A stretch of 64,000 nt of DNA from positions 62,001-126,000 of the forward strand of contig NZ_JBBWUA010000001.1 in assembly GCF_038181555.1 (NCBI RefSeq), in the 5' to 3' direction. Below the pieces are notes generated by a model that saw only the letters and a program-made list of their open reading frames with translations, did not search any database and had not been told where the DNA came from. Each line of letters starts with the position of its first letter. The first letter of the stretch is position 1. A program made the position numbers and the translations under genes. The stretch comes from Desulfitobacterium sp038181555. GTDB taxonomy: Bacteria; Bacillota; Desulfitobacteriia; Desulfitobacteriales; Desulfitobacteriaceae. Positions 49,348-57,902 of the stretch are shown here, piece by piece.

Positions 49348-50532
49348 ATGGTTAAGAAAGGGCTAAAAGATATTGCGGTTCAGGGGAAACGCGTTTTTGT
49401 GCGCTTTGATTTTAATGTCCCCATGGATGATCATGGAAATATTTCGGATGACACGAGGATTTTAGCAGCTTTGCCGACGATTCAGTATTTAATGGCCGAG
49501 GGCGCTAAAATCATTCTTGCTTCTCATTTAGGACGCCCCAAAGGTAAAGTGGACCCGGAATACTCCCTGGCCCCCGTGGCCCAACGCCTAAGTGAATTGC
49601 TTAACCAACCTGTTGCTATTGCTCCAGATTGTATTGGTCCAGAGGTAGAAAAGGAAGTAGCTCGGCTAAAAGAAGGAGAAGTCCTCCTGCTTGAGAATGT
49701 GCGATTCCACGCAGCGGAAGAAAAGAATGATCCTGAGTTTGTCACACGTCTTGCTAATTTAGCTGATGTTTTTGTTAATGATGCTTTCGGTACGGCCCAT
49801 CGGGCACATGCCTCAACGGAAGGAATCGCCCATCGAATTCCCGGTGTCGCTGGTTTCCTACTTCAAAGAGAGATTGAGAGCATAAGTCAAGCTATGGAGG
49901 GAGCAGAGCGGCCTTTTGTGGCAATCATCGGTGGAGCTAAGGTGAGCGATAAAATTGGTGTTATCGAGAACCTACTTAGCAAAGTAGATGTTTTGATTAT
50001 TGGTGGCGGAATGGCGAATACCTTTCTCAAAGCACAAGGGTATGAGATGGGGAAATCCTTAGTTGAAATGGATAAGTTACCCTTAGCCCAAGAAATTCTC
50101 GCTAAGGGCGAAGAACGGCGAGTCAAGATCCTTTTACCTCAGGACGTTGTTGTCGCGAAGGAGTTTAAGGATGACGCACCCTATCGCATTATCTCCATTA
50201 AGGATATTACTGAAGATGAAATGGCTTTAGATATCGGGCCGGAAAGTGCTCGAGTCTTTGGTAACACCATAATAGAGGCCAAGACGATTGTGTGGAACGG
50301 CCCTATGGGTGTTTTTGAGATGGACAATTTCGCCAGAGGAACTGAACGGGTTGCTCAGGCCGTCGCCAAATGCCCGGGGATGACTATTGTGGGTGGCGGA
50401 GATTCTGTGGCGGCTGTGGAGAAAATGGGTGTCGCCGATCAAATGAGCCATATTTCTACTGGCGGAGGAGCTTCCTTGAAGCTTCTAGAGGGAAAAACCT
50501 TACCCGGTGTAGCGGCACTTCAGGATAGATAA
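49348..50532 (+). CDS. pgk: Phosphoglycerate kinase
   Basis: Pgk converts 1,3-bisphosphoglycerate and ADP to 3-phosphoglycerate and ATP in glycolysis. The 394 residues include the N-terminal RVFVRFDFNVPMDD, SHLGRPKG, LLLENVRFHAAEE, the hinge region, and the C-terminal ATP-site GGGDSVAAVEKMG and HISTGGGASLKLLEGK. ATG 49348 follows AAAGGAG with 11 bases; an upstream in-frame ATG 49315 lies before that site. It leads the pgk-tpiA-gpmI-eno block. gapA is not upstream here. Confidence 0.96.
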   Translation: MVKKGLKDIAVQGKRVFVRFDFNVPMDDHGNISDDTRILAALPTIQYLMAEGAKIILASHLGRPKGKVDPEYSLAPVAQRLSELLNQPVAIAPDCIGPEVEKEVARLKEGEVLLLENVRFHAAEEKNDPEFVTRLANLADVFVNDAFGTAHRAHASTEGIAHRIPGVAGFLLQREIESISQAMEGAERPFVAIIGGAKVSDKIGVIENLLSKVDVLIIGGGMANTFLKAQGYEMGKSLVEMDKLPLAQEILAKGEERRVKILLPQDVVVAKEFKDDAPYRIISIKDITEDEMALDIGPESARVFGNTIIEAKTIVWNGPMGVFEMDNFARGTERVAQAVAKCPGMTIVGGGDSVAAVEKMGVADQMSHISTGGGASLKLLEGKTLPGVAALQDR

Positions 50533-50585
50533 AGTTCAGATAGAACGATGGATTATCAAATCTTCATTTGAAGGGAGCTAAGTCA

Positions 50586-51353
50586 ATGCCCATACGACAT
50601 CCTATTATTGCAGGTAACTGGAAGATGAACAAAACCATCCGGGAAGCTCAGGACTATGCAGCAAGGCTGCTCGGTCTTCTGGGAGAAATCACCGAAATTG
50701 ATGTTGTGGTGTGTGCTCCCTTTACAGCCCTTAGCACCCTCAAGGATGAATTGGAGGAAAGTGTTATCCATATTGGGGCTCAGGATATGTCCTTTGCCAG
50801 CAATGGTGCCTATACGGGTGAAATTTCTGCTGATATGCTAGTGGATACAGCTTGTACTTATGTCATTATTGGACATTCGGAACGCCGGGAAATCCTCCGA
50901 GAAACTGATGATGACATTGCTAAGAAGGTGAAAGCGGCTCTTAAGGCTGGGCTGACCCCGATTCTCTGCGTGGGGGAAAACTTGGCACAGCGGGAAGAGA
51001 GAAAAGCTTTTGCTGTCGTTCGTAGTCAGGTAGAAAAGGATCTCACTGAGCTGGCTCCCGCTGATTTGAAGCGAGTAGTCATTGCTTATGAACCCATATG
51101 GGCGATCGGAACCGGTAAATCGGCCACCAGTGCTGATGCACAAGAAATGTGTACCATGATTCGTTCTACTCTAGCAGGGATTGCCGGGGCGGTTGCTGAT
51201 GAAGTCAATATTCTCTATGGTGGAAGCGTCAATGCTGATACCATTGCCGAGCTTATGGCGCAGCCGGATGTGGATGGAGCCCTTGTAGGTGGTGCCAGTC
51301 TCGATCCGGAAGGATTTGCCCAGCTCGTTCTCAAAGCGGTGACCGCCCTATGA
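50586..51353 (+). CDS. tpiA: Triosephosphate isomerase
   Basis: TpiA interconverts dihydroxyacetone phosphate and glyceraldehyde 3-phosphate. The 255 residues contain GNWKMN (lysine), the catalytic histidine in IIGHSERR, the catalytic glutamate in AYEPIWAIGTGK, and the C-terminal phosphate-binding YGGSVNADT. ATG 50586 follows AAGGGAGC; an in-frame TTG at 50568 lies earlier. It ends in ATGA with gpmI, giving coupled translation. Confidence 0.97.
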   Translation: MPIRHPIIAGNWKMNKTIREAQDYAARLLGLLGEITEIDVVVCAPFTALSTLKDELEESVIHIGAQDMSFASNGAYTGEISADMLVDTACTYVIIGHSERREILRETDDDIAKKVKAALKAGLTPILCVGENLAQREERKAFAVVRSQVEKDLTELAPADLKRVVIAYEPIWAIGTGKSATSADAQEMCTMIRSTLAGIAGAVADEVNILYGGSVNADTIAELMAQPDVDGALVGGASLDPEGFAQLVLKAVTAL

Positions 51354-52885
51354 AGCCACTTGTCTTAATGATTCTTGATGGATGGGGTTATAGTCCACAA
51401 ACAGAAGGCAATGCCATTGCACAGGCTCAAAAGCCTCATTTTGATCATCTGTTTAAAGAATATCCCCATACGTTCATTACAGCTTCCGGAGAACAAGTTG
51501 GGTTGCCGATAGGGCAGATGGGGAACTCGGAAGTAGGACATTTAAATATTGGAGCCGGACGGGTGGTTTTCCAAGAATTCACGCGGATTTCTAAGGCGAT
51601 ACGGACTGGAGAATTTCCTCAAAATTCTGTACTGAAAGAAGCCATGGAGCGTGTCAGTGATGGGAAGAACGCTTTGCACCTGATGGGTTTGCTCTCTGAT
51701 GGAGGGGTTCATTCCCATATCGAGCATCTTTTTGCTCTCTTAGATATGGCGAAAGAAATCGGTGTGAAAAAGGTATTCATTCATGCGTTGCTCGATGGTC
51801 GGGATGTTCTGCCTCAGAGTGCTAAAGAATTTATGACCCTGCTCAATGTAAAGTGTCAGGAACTAGGGGTGGGGAAGGTGGCCACCGTGAGCGGTCGCTA
51901 TTACGTGATGGACCGGGATCAACGTTGGGAACGAGTTGAAAAGGGCTACCGCGCCATCGTGGATGGTGAGGGACTAAAAGCTCCCAACCCCATGGCGGCA
52001 ATTGAACAAGCCTACGATGTTCGAATCACTGATGAATTCGTAGTACCCACTGTTATTGTAGATGGGGAGGGCAAAGCCATTGGACCTCTGCAAGACGGAG
52101 ATAGCTTGATCTTTTTTAACTTCCGATCGGATCGGGCGCGCGAGATTTCTTATGCTATTCTGGATGAACAATTCGAAGGGTTTGCAAGAGGGAAACGGCG
52201 AAACGTTCACTATGTCGCTATGACAGAATATGATGAGCAACTGAAGGTGCCTGTAGCTTTTCCTGCTCAGAACTTAGAAAACACCCTAGGCGAAATTCTG
52301 GCCTCTCATAATAAGAAGCAACTTCGGATTGCCGAGACAGAAAAATATGCTCATGTGACCTTCTTTTTTAATGGCGGAGTGGAGGATCCCTGCGAAGGGG
52401 AAACTCGCTGCTTAATCCCCTCGCCAAAGGTTGCTACATATAACTTACAGCCCGCCATGAGTGCCTTTGACATTACGGAGGAACTTTTAAAGCGGCTAGA
52501 AACGGAAGAATATGATATCATTATCCTGAACTTCGCCAATTCGGATATGGTTGGACATACAGGGGAATTTACAGCTACAGTTGAAGCCATCGAGGCTGTT
52601 GATCAATGCATTGGGCGAATTGTTCCGGAGGTTTTAAAGCGTCAAGGTGCAGTGATCATCACCGCAGACCATGGCAACGCTGAGTCCAAAAAGGATTTGC
52701 AAACGGGTCAACCCCTGACAGCCCATACAACGAATCCCGTGCCCTTGATCTTGGTCAGTGACCAGTTCAAAGGCAAAGCCCTGCGTGAAGGAGGAGCACT
52801 TCAGGATGTGGCTCCCACAATTCTCGAGCTTATGGGGATTGCACAGCCACTAGAGATGACGGGAATATCTCTGTTGAACGGTTAA
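51350..52885 (+). CDS. gpmI: 2,3-bisphosphoglycerate-independent phosphoglycerate mutase
   Basis: GpmI interconverts 3- and 2-phosphoglycerate with two Mn ions and a phosphoserine. The 511 residues start MKPLVLMILDGWGYSPQTEGNAI, with the catalytic serine in MGNSEVGHLNIGAGR near residue 61 and metal-site motifs FFNFRSDRARE, NFANSDMVGHTG and TADHGNAE. Length is normal. It overlaps tpiA by four bases. Confidence 0.97.
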   Translation: MKPLVLMILDGWGYSPQTEGNAIAQAQKPHFDHLFKEYPHTFITASGEQVGLPIGQMGNSEVGHLNIGAGRVVFQEFTRISKAIRTGEFPQNSVLKEAMERVSDGKNALHLMGLLSDGGVHSHIEHLFALLDMAKEIGVKKVFIHALLDGRDVLPQSAKEFMTLLNVKCQELGVGKVATVSGRYYVMDRDQRWERVEKGYRAIVDGEGLKAPNPMAAIEQAYDVRITDEFVVPTVIVDGEGKAIGPLQDGDSLIFFNFRSDRAREISYAILDEQFEGFARGKRRNVHYVAMTEYDEQLKVPVAFPAQNLENTLGEILASHNKKQLRIAETEKYAHVTFFFNGGVEDPCEGETRCLIPSPKVATYNLQPAMSAFDITEELLKRLETEEYDIIILNFANSDMVGHTGEFTATVEAIEAVDQCIGRIVPEVLKRQGAVIITADHGNAESKKDLQTGQPLTAHTTNPVPLILVSDQFKGKALREGGALQDVAPTILELMGIAQPLEMTGISLLNG

Positions 52886-52957
52886 TTCAGTGATTGAGTG
52901 AGTATTGTCTATATCTATCTTCTAAGTGGAATACTATTATAGGGAGGATGGTTAATA

Positions 52958-54235
52958 ATGAGTTATATTGAAGAAATTTATGCCCGCGAGATTCTTGATT
53001 CCCGCGGTAATCCCACTGTTGAGGTGGAGGTTGTCCTTGAAGACGGAGCTATGGGCAGGGCGGCGGTTCCCTCAGGTGCATCCACGGGGGCTTTTGAAGC
53101 CGTGGAGCTTCGTGATGGGGACAAGGGTCGTTATCTAGGCAAAGGAGTTCTCCAAGCCGTACATAATGTGAATGAGTTAATCGCTCCAGAGCTAGAAGGC
53201 CTTAATCCCTTCGATCAACCGGCTATTGACCGGGAACTGATCGCTCTTGATGGAACAGAGAACAAAGGTAATTTGGGTGCCAACGCAATTTTAGGCGTTT
53301 CCTTAGCCACCGCAGCCGCGGCAGCTGAATCCATCGGACTCCCTCTTTACCAATACTTAGGAGGCGTCAACGCCAAAGAACTCCCTGTACCGATGATGAA
53401 CATTTTGAATGGCGGTAAGCATGCAGACAACAACGTAGACATTCAAGAGTTCATGATTATGCCTGTAGGAGCAAAAAGCTTTAGAGAAGCCTTGCAAATG
53501 GGAACCGAAGTGTATCATAGCCTAAAGGCCGTTTTAAAGGAAAAGTCACTGGCCACCGCTATTGGAGATGAAGGGGGTTTTGCACCTAGCTTGGAATCCA
53601 ATGCGGATGCACTTCTGGCGATTATGGACGGTATCCAGCGTGCCGGTTATACTCCCGGAAAAGACATTGCCTTAGCACTTGATGTAGCGGCTACCGAACT
53701 CTATAAGGATGGCATGTATCATTTAGAGGGCGAAGGGCTAACCAAAACGACCGATGAAATGATTGCATATTATGAAGCGCTTATTGAACAGTACCCCATC
53801 GTTTCCATTGAAGACGGCCTATCCGAGGAGGATTGGGAAGGCTGGAAAAAGCTTACTGAGAAACTGGGGGATAAGATTCAGCTGGTGGGAGATGACCTCT
53901 TTGTAACCAATCCGGCACGATTGGCTCGCGGAATTAAAGAGAAATGCGCCAATTCAATTTTAATTAAACTAAACCAGATCGGAACCCTGACGGAAACCCT
54001 CGACGCCATTGAGATGGCTAAGCGGGCTGGGTATACCACGGTTATATCCCATCGTTCCGGAGAGACAGAGGATGTCACCATGGCCCATGTAGCTGTCGCC
54101 GTGAATGCCGGTCAGATCAAAACCGGGGCTCCGGCTCGAACTGAGCGGGTAGCAAAATATAATGAGCTACTGAGGATTGAAGAAGAACTTGGCGAAACAG
54201 GAATTTATCGTGGTCAAGAGGCCTTAGGCCGTTAA
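52958..54235 (+). CDS. eno: Enolase
   Basis: Enolase dehydrates 2-phosphoglycerate to phosphoenolpyruvate. The 425 residues contain REILDSRGNPTVEVEV, GASTGAFEAVELRDGD, the catalytic glutamate region GDEGGFAP, metal ligands in SIEDGLSEEDWEGW and VGDDLFVTN, the catalytic lysine in LIKLNQIGT, and SHRSGETED near the C-terminus. RBS GGGAGG precedes ATG 52958. A 12-bp inverted repeat follows at 54346. Confidence 0.97.
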   Translation: MSYIEEIYAREILDSRGNPTVEVEVVLEDGAMGRAAVPSGASTGAFEAVELRDGDKGRYLGKGVLQAVHNVNELIAPELEGLNPFDQPAIDRELIALDGTENKGNLGANAILGVSLATAAAAAESIGLPLYQYLGGVNAKELPVPMMNILNGGKHADNNVDIQEFMIMPVGAKSFREALQMGTEVYHSLKAVLKEKSLATAIGDEGGFAPSLESNADALLAIMDGIQRAGYTPGKDIALALDVAATELYKDGMYHLEGEGLTKTTDEMIAYYEALIEQYPIVSIEDGLSEEDWEGWKKLTEKLGDKIQLVGDDLFVTNPARLARGIKEKCANSILIKLNQIGTLTETLDAIEMAKRAGYTTVISHRSGETEDVTMAHVAVAVNAGQIKTGAPARTERVAKYNELLRIEEELGETGIYRGQEALGR

Positions 54236-54345
54236 ACAAGACTTTGAGTCTGTTGTTAATCGTTTCAAATCTACTATTGACCTATCTTCTATTGCCTTTT
54301 GCCAAATTTCTGTGCTAAAATAGCGGTACTGACTATATCAAATAG

Positions 54346-54398
54346 AAACCGCCACTTAAGCAGCCTGGACAAGTCGAACAGGAGAGAAGTGGCGGTTT
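54346..54398 (+). other. 12-bp inverted repeat upstream of secG
   Basis: AAACCGCCACTT (54346-54357) is the exact reverse complement of AAGTGGCGGTTT (54387-54398); a 29-base loop carries a further CCTG/CAGG pair. Only TTTACCTG follows, a poor terminator tail. It may be the eno terminator, a secG leader or a small RNA; it starts 110 bases after the eno stop. Confidence 0.5.
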
Positions 54399-54465
54399 AC
54401 CTGATATGGGAATATTAAATGGTTCCGACTAATTTTGCATAATTCGTTTTGGAGGTGAATCTGAT

Positions 54466-54690
54466 ATGGTAATTTTCCTCACTATACTATTAGTCATTAG
54501 TTCCTTAGGCCTAATCGCCACAGTCTTACTTCAATCCGGCGTTAGTGCAGGTTTGGGGGCGATTGGTGGGGCTAGTGAGTCTTTCTTTGGTAAAAAGAAG
54601 GGATTAGATGCTGTTTTTCAAAAGTTGAGTATTATCTCAGCCGTTGTTTTTCTGCTGAGTTCACTAGGGGTAGCCTATCTTATGAAATAA
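54466..54690 (+). CDS. secG: Preprotein translocase subunit SecG
   Basis: A 74-residue membrane protein with two segments (VIFLTILLVISSLGLIATVLL and LSIISAVVFLLSSLGVAYL) and the conserved loop LQSGVSAGLGAIGGASESFFGKKKG. SecG eases SecA movement during export. RBS GGAGGTGAATC lies before the ATG. It sits downstream of eno, a common order in Bacillota. Confidence 0.93.
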   Translation: MVIFLTILLVISSLGLIATVLLQSGVSAGLGAIGGASESFFGKKKGLDAVFQKLSIISAVVFLLSSLGVAYLMK

Positions 54691-54775
54691 GTCAGGGCTC
54701 TTTTTACTTTTCTACTATAGGGCATTAATATTGGCCTAAGGGCAGCAAATGGGTCGACAGTGTCGGCCATGAGCA

Positions 54776-54800
54776 AGCCAAGTTTTCCTTAAACTTGGCT
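54776..54800 (+). promoter_or_regulatory. Hairpin in the hppA leader
   Basis: AGCCAAGTTT pairs perfectly with AAACTTGGCT around TCCTT, 41 bases before the hppA start. The sequence after it is A/T-rich but not a T run, so a leader structure rather than a clear terminator. Confidence 0.45.
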
Positions 54801-54841
54801 CATACATAATTATCTATTTATTATTAGGAGGTTTATTGACA

Positions 54842-56857
54842 ATGGATTTTGCTTCAATGCCTGTTTGGGCTATCCTAGCAGGTTTTGTTGGGCTGGCTGT
54901 TGCCTTCTTCTTTGCAAGAAGCGTTTTAAGTGAAAGCCCAGGAAATGCACGGATGCAGGAAATTTCCCAGTACATCCAAGAGGGTGCTATGGCATTCCTC
55001 AATCGCCAGTACAGGACATTAATTCCCTTTGTAATTATTATCTTTATTATCCTAACCTTTGTCAAAAACTGGCAAACAGCCGTTTCCTTCCTAGTAGGGG
55101 CAGTGCTTTCTGCAGTCGCCGGTTATGTAGGGATGGGAATTACCACTCGCGCTAATGCTCGTACTACCGAAGCAGCGCGGACAAGCCTCAACAAAGCCCT
55201 TGGCGTATCTTTCCGTGCCGGAGCTGTTATGGGTCTTTCTGTAAATGGTTTAGGCCTGATTGGTGTTGCGGCCCTGTATTTGTGGTTCAAAGATGCTGAG
55301 ATTATTAACTCCTTTGCCTTTGGAGCTAGTGCTATTGCCCTGTTTGCTCGTGTCGGTGGAGGAATTTATACAAAAGCTGCTGACGTTGGTGCAGACTTGG
55401 TGGGTAAAGTTGAAGCGGGAATTCCCGAAGATGACCCGCGTAACCCTGCTGTTATCGCCGATAACGTAGGTGACAACGTTGGTGACACCGCCGGAATGGG
55501 AGCTGACCTTTTCGAGTCGTATGGTGCGACCACTATTTCAGCGATGTTAATCGGTGTTGTTGTCTTTAATTCTGTTGAAAATGGTGCGCCCGGTCTGATG
55601 CTTCCGCTGATGATTGGGGTAGTAGGAATCCTTTCCTCTATTATTGCTAGTTTCTTTGTTCGCACAGGAGAAAATGCTAATCCTCAAACAGCCTTGAACA
55701 AAGGGTTATGGGGTACAAACTTACTGACCGCGATCGGCTCCTTTGCTGTCGTCCATTGGATACTTCCTGATTCCTTCCAAGTTAATGATACTTTAACCTT
55801 AACCCCTAATGGTGTATTTATTGCCATCATCTGTGGTTTGGTCGTGAACGTCCTGATCGGTTTATTAACCGAGTACTATACCTCGAATCAAAAACCGCCT
55901 GCGCAAGCTATTGCTAAAGCATCTGAAACGGGTGCGGCTACTAACATTATTCAAGGTCTGGCTACAGGTATGAAGAGTACAGCTCTACCGATCATCACGA
56001 TCTGTGTTGCTATCTTTATATCCTTTGAAGTGGCAGGAATCTACGGTATTGCTATGGCTGCTATGGCTATGCTCTCTACAGCAGGTATTATCGTGGCCAT
56101 CGACTCCTTTGGACCGGTTGCTGATAATGCCGGCGGTATTGCGGAAATGGCTGAGTTAGATCCCAGCGTCCGTCAAACTACCGATAAGTTGGACTCTGTA
56201 GGAAATACTACGGCTGCTGTGGCTAAAGGGTTTGCCATCGGTTCTGCAGCTTTAACTGCACTGGCCCTGTTCAGCGCCTTCTCTGAGCTTGCCCATTTGG
56301 AACAGCTTGATCTTCTTGTCCCGACGACGATCATTGGCTTATTCATTGGTGGTGCACTGCCCTTCCTCTTCTCTTCCTTCTGTATGGAAGCAGTAGGTAA
56401 AGCTGCTTTTGAAATGATCGGTGAGGTCCGCCGTCAATTCCGTGAGATTCCCGGTATCATGGAGGGAACAGGAAAACCGGATTATCGGGCTTGCGTGGAT
56501 ATCTCCACAAGAGCTGCTATTCGTCAAATGATTGTTCCCGGTCTTTTAGCCGTAGGTTCACCCATCCTCGTCGGCTTCTTGCTTGGTAAAGAGGCCCTCG
56601 GCGGTATGCTGGCCGGTGGAACCGTTACCGGAGTGCTCATGGCTATCTACATGGCGAATGCCGGTGGTGCTTGGGACAATGCTAAGAAGTACATCGAAGC
56701 AGGTAATCAAGGCGGAAAAGGTACACCTACTCATGCTGCTGCAGTTATCGGGGACACAGTCGGTGACCCCTTCAAAGATACCGCTGGCCCATCCTTGAAC
56801 GCTCTGATTAAGGTTATGGGTACCATTTCCCTTATCATCGCTCCATTCTTAATCTAA
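54842..56857 (+). CDS. hppA: Membrane-bound pyrophosphatase, K+-dependent type
   Basis: A 671-residue protein with about 16 membrane segments that couples pyrophosphate hydrolysis to pumping of H+ or Na+. Active-site motifs: AKAADVGADLVGKVEAGIPEDDPRNPAVIADNVGDNVGD (catalytic Lys/Asp cluster near residues 178-216), FGPVADNAGG, and GDTVGDPFKDTAGPSLN at the end. The K+-sensing stretch reads VGNTTAAVAKGFAIGSA, with alanine rather than lysine after GNTT, the K+-dependent class. Na+ versus H+ specificity is not settled from this. ATG 54842 is ten bases after AGGAGG; the in-frame TTG at 54836 is an alternative. Confidence 0.95.
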   Translation: MDFASMPVWAILAGFVGLAVAFFFARSVLSESPGNARMQEISQYIQEGAMAFLNRQYRTLIPFVIIIFIILTFVKNWQTAVSFLVGAVLSAVAGYVGMGITTRANARTTEAARTSLNKALGVSFRAGAVMGLSVNGLGLIGVAALYLWFKDAEIINSFAFGASAIALFARVGGGIYTKAADVGADLVGKVEAGIPEDDPRNPAVIADNVGDNVGDTAGMGADLFESYGATTISAMLIGVVVFNSVENGAPGLMLPLMIGVVGILSSIIASFFVRTGENANPQTALNKGLWGTNLLTAIGSFAVVHWILPDSFQVNDTLTLTPNGVFIAIICGLVVNVLIGLLTEYYTSNQKPPAQAIAKASETGAATNIIQGLATGMKSTALPIITICVAIFISFEVAGIYGIAMAAMAMLSTAGIIVAIDSFGPVADNAGGIAEMAELDPSVRQTTDKLDSVGNTTAAVAKGFAIGSAALTALALFSAFSELAHLEQLDLLVPTTIIGLFIGGALPFLFSSFCMEAVGKAAFEMIGEVRRQFREIPGIMEGTGKPDYRACVDISTRAAIRQMIVPGLLAVGSPILVGFLLGKEALGGMLAGGTVTGVLMAIYMANAGGAWDNAKKYIEAGNQGGKGTPTHAAAVIGDTVGDPFKDTAGPSLNALIKVMGTISLIIAPFLI

Positions 56858-56875
56858 AACGTAAAATTGTTTATC

Positions 56876-56924
56876 GGGGGCGTCGTAAAGCTACTTGAAA
56901 AAGTGGTTAGCGGCGCCCCTTTTT
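56876..56924 (+). terminator. Terminator after hppA
   Basis: GGGGCG-CG-TAA pairs with TTAG-CGGCGCCCC with G-T pairs, an inner CTACTT/AAGTGG extends it, then TTTTTATT. Confidence 0.85.
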
Positions 56925-57131
56925 ATTCTCACATCATTTAGGTATCGATCGATATTCTTAATTATTGCACCAAATCAATATTAAACAGCAAACGACTTGT
57001 CATTAAAGCTATGGCAGTGCCACGAAGTGTCCCAAATGGATGAGAGGCCTATACTGGAAAAAAACGAGAGTCTATGCTATACTAAATACCTAGTTTTTAG
57101 TATGCGATATTGATTTGTGAGGAGGGTCCTT

Positions 57132-57590
57132 GTGGCATCTGAAGGGATTAAAGTCATTTCCGATAATCGAAAGGCTTACCATGATTACTTCGTGGAAGAA
57201 AAGCTTGAAGCAGGAATTATCCTCACAGGAACCGAGATCAAATCTATCCGTAATGGACGTGTGAACCTTAAGGATAGCTATGCCCGTATTGAAAACGGCG
57301 AAGTATGGCTTCATCAGATGCACATTAGCCCTTATGAGCAAGGGAACCGCTTTAATCACGAACCCTTGCGCAAGCGCAAGCTTCTCTTGAATCACTCAGA
57401 GATTATTAAGCTCATTGGCAAAGTACAGCAAGAAGGATTGACCCTTATTCCCACGAAAATCTACCTCAAGCATGGCCTAGCCAAAATTGAACTTGGCGTC
57501 TGCCGAGGGAAGAAGAATTATGATAAACGTCAGGCCATCGCCGAGCGGGATGCGAAACGTGAGATGGAGCGGCATTTTAGGGATAAGTAA
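57132..57590 (+). CDS. smpB: SsrA-binding protein SmpB
   Basis: SmpB brings tmRNA to stalled ribosomes. The 152 residues show KVISDNRKAYHDYFVEEKLEAGIILTGTEIKSIR, the OB-fold centre NLKDSYARIENGEVWL, HISPYEQGN, KIYLKHGLAKIELGVCRGKK and the basic C-terminal tail NYDKRQAIAERDAKREM that enters the decoding site. GTG 57132 is six bases after GAGGAGGG; an in-frame GTG at 57117 lies before it. No tmRNA gene follows in this window. Confidence 0.95.
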   Translation: MASEGIKVISDNRKAYHDYFVEEKLEAGIILTGTEIKSIRNGRVNLKDSYARIENGEVWLHQMHISPYEQGNRFNHEPLRKRKLLLNHSEIIKLIGKVQQEGLTLIPTKIYLKHGLAKIELGVCRGKKNYDKRQAIAERDAKREMERHFRDK

Positions 57591-57626
57591 GGGTGAGGGA
57601 TATTAGGCTAATTCTTATTGTGAAGT

Positions 57627-57668
57627 AAAGCTCCCGTGCAGCTATCTTGGCTGTGCTGGGAGCTTTTT
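57627..57668 (+). terminator. Terminator after smpB
   Basis: AAAGCTCCC pairs with GGGAGCTTT, inner CAGC pairs with GCTG, and a T run follows. Confidence 0.88.
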
Positions 57669-57902
57669 GGTAATGTTTAAGGAATTAAAGGAACTCTATG
57701 CGGTTTTCAAAAGTTTTGTTGACTGGAGCCTAAGAGGGCGTTTATTAACAAAAATTAATATATTAAAAATTTAATAGAAATAGATTAGCTCATTTAATTT
57801 TGTTAAACTTTGCACAAGAAGTACTGTTTTCTAGGTAAAATAATGGACTCATTAGAAATGACTGTTCATTATCTATGAAAAAGGAAAAGGAGGAAGGTAC
57901 AC

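Noticed and set aside
57754..57776. AT-rich palindromic tract before the dms operon, possible FNR or CprK-type box
   Set aside because: Half-sites TTAAT/ATTAA are present but the spacing is two bases rather than four; AT-rich sequence makes such matches common.
57591..57902. tmRNA (ssrA) gene after smpB
   Set aside because: Only a terminator and AT-rich sequence are present; no tRNA-Ala-like ends or tag reading frame were seen.
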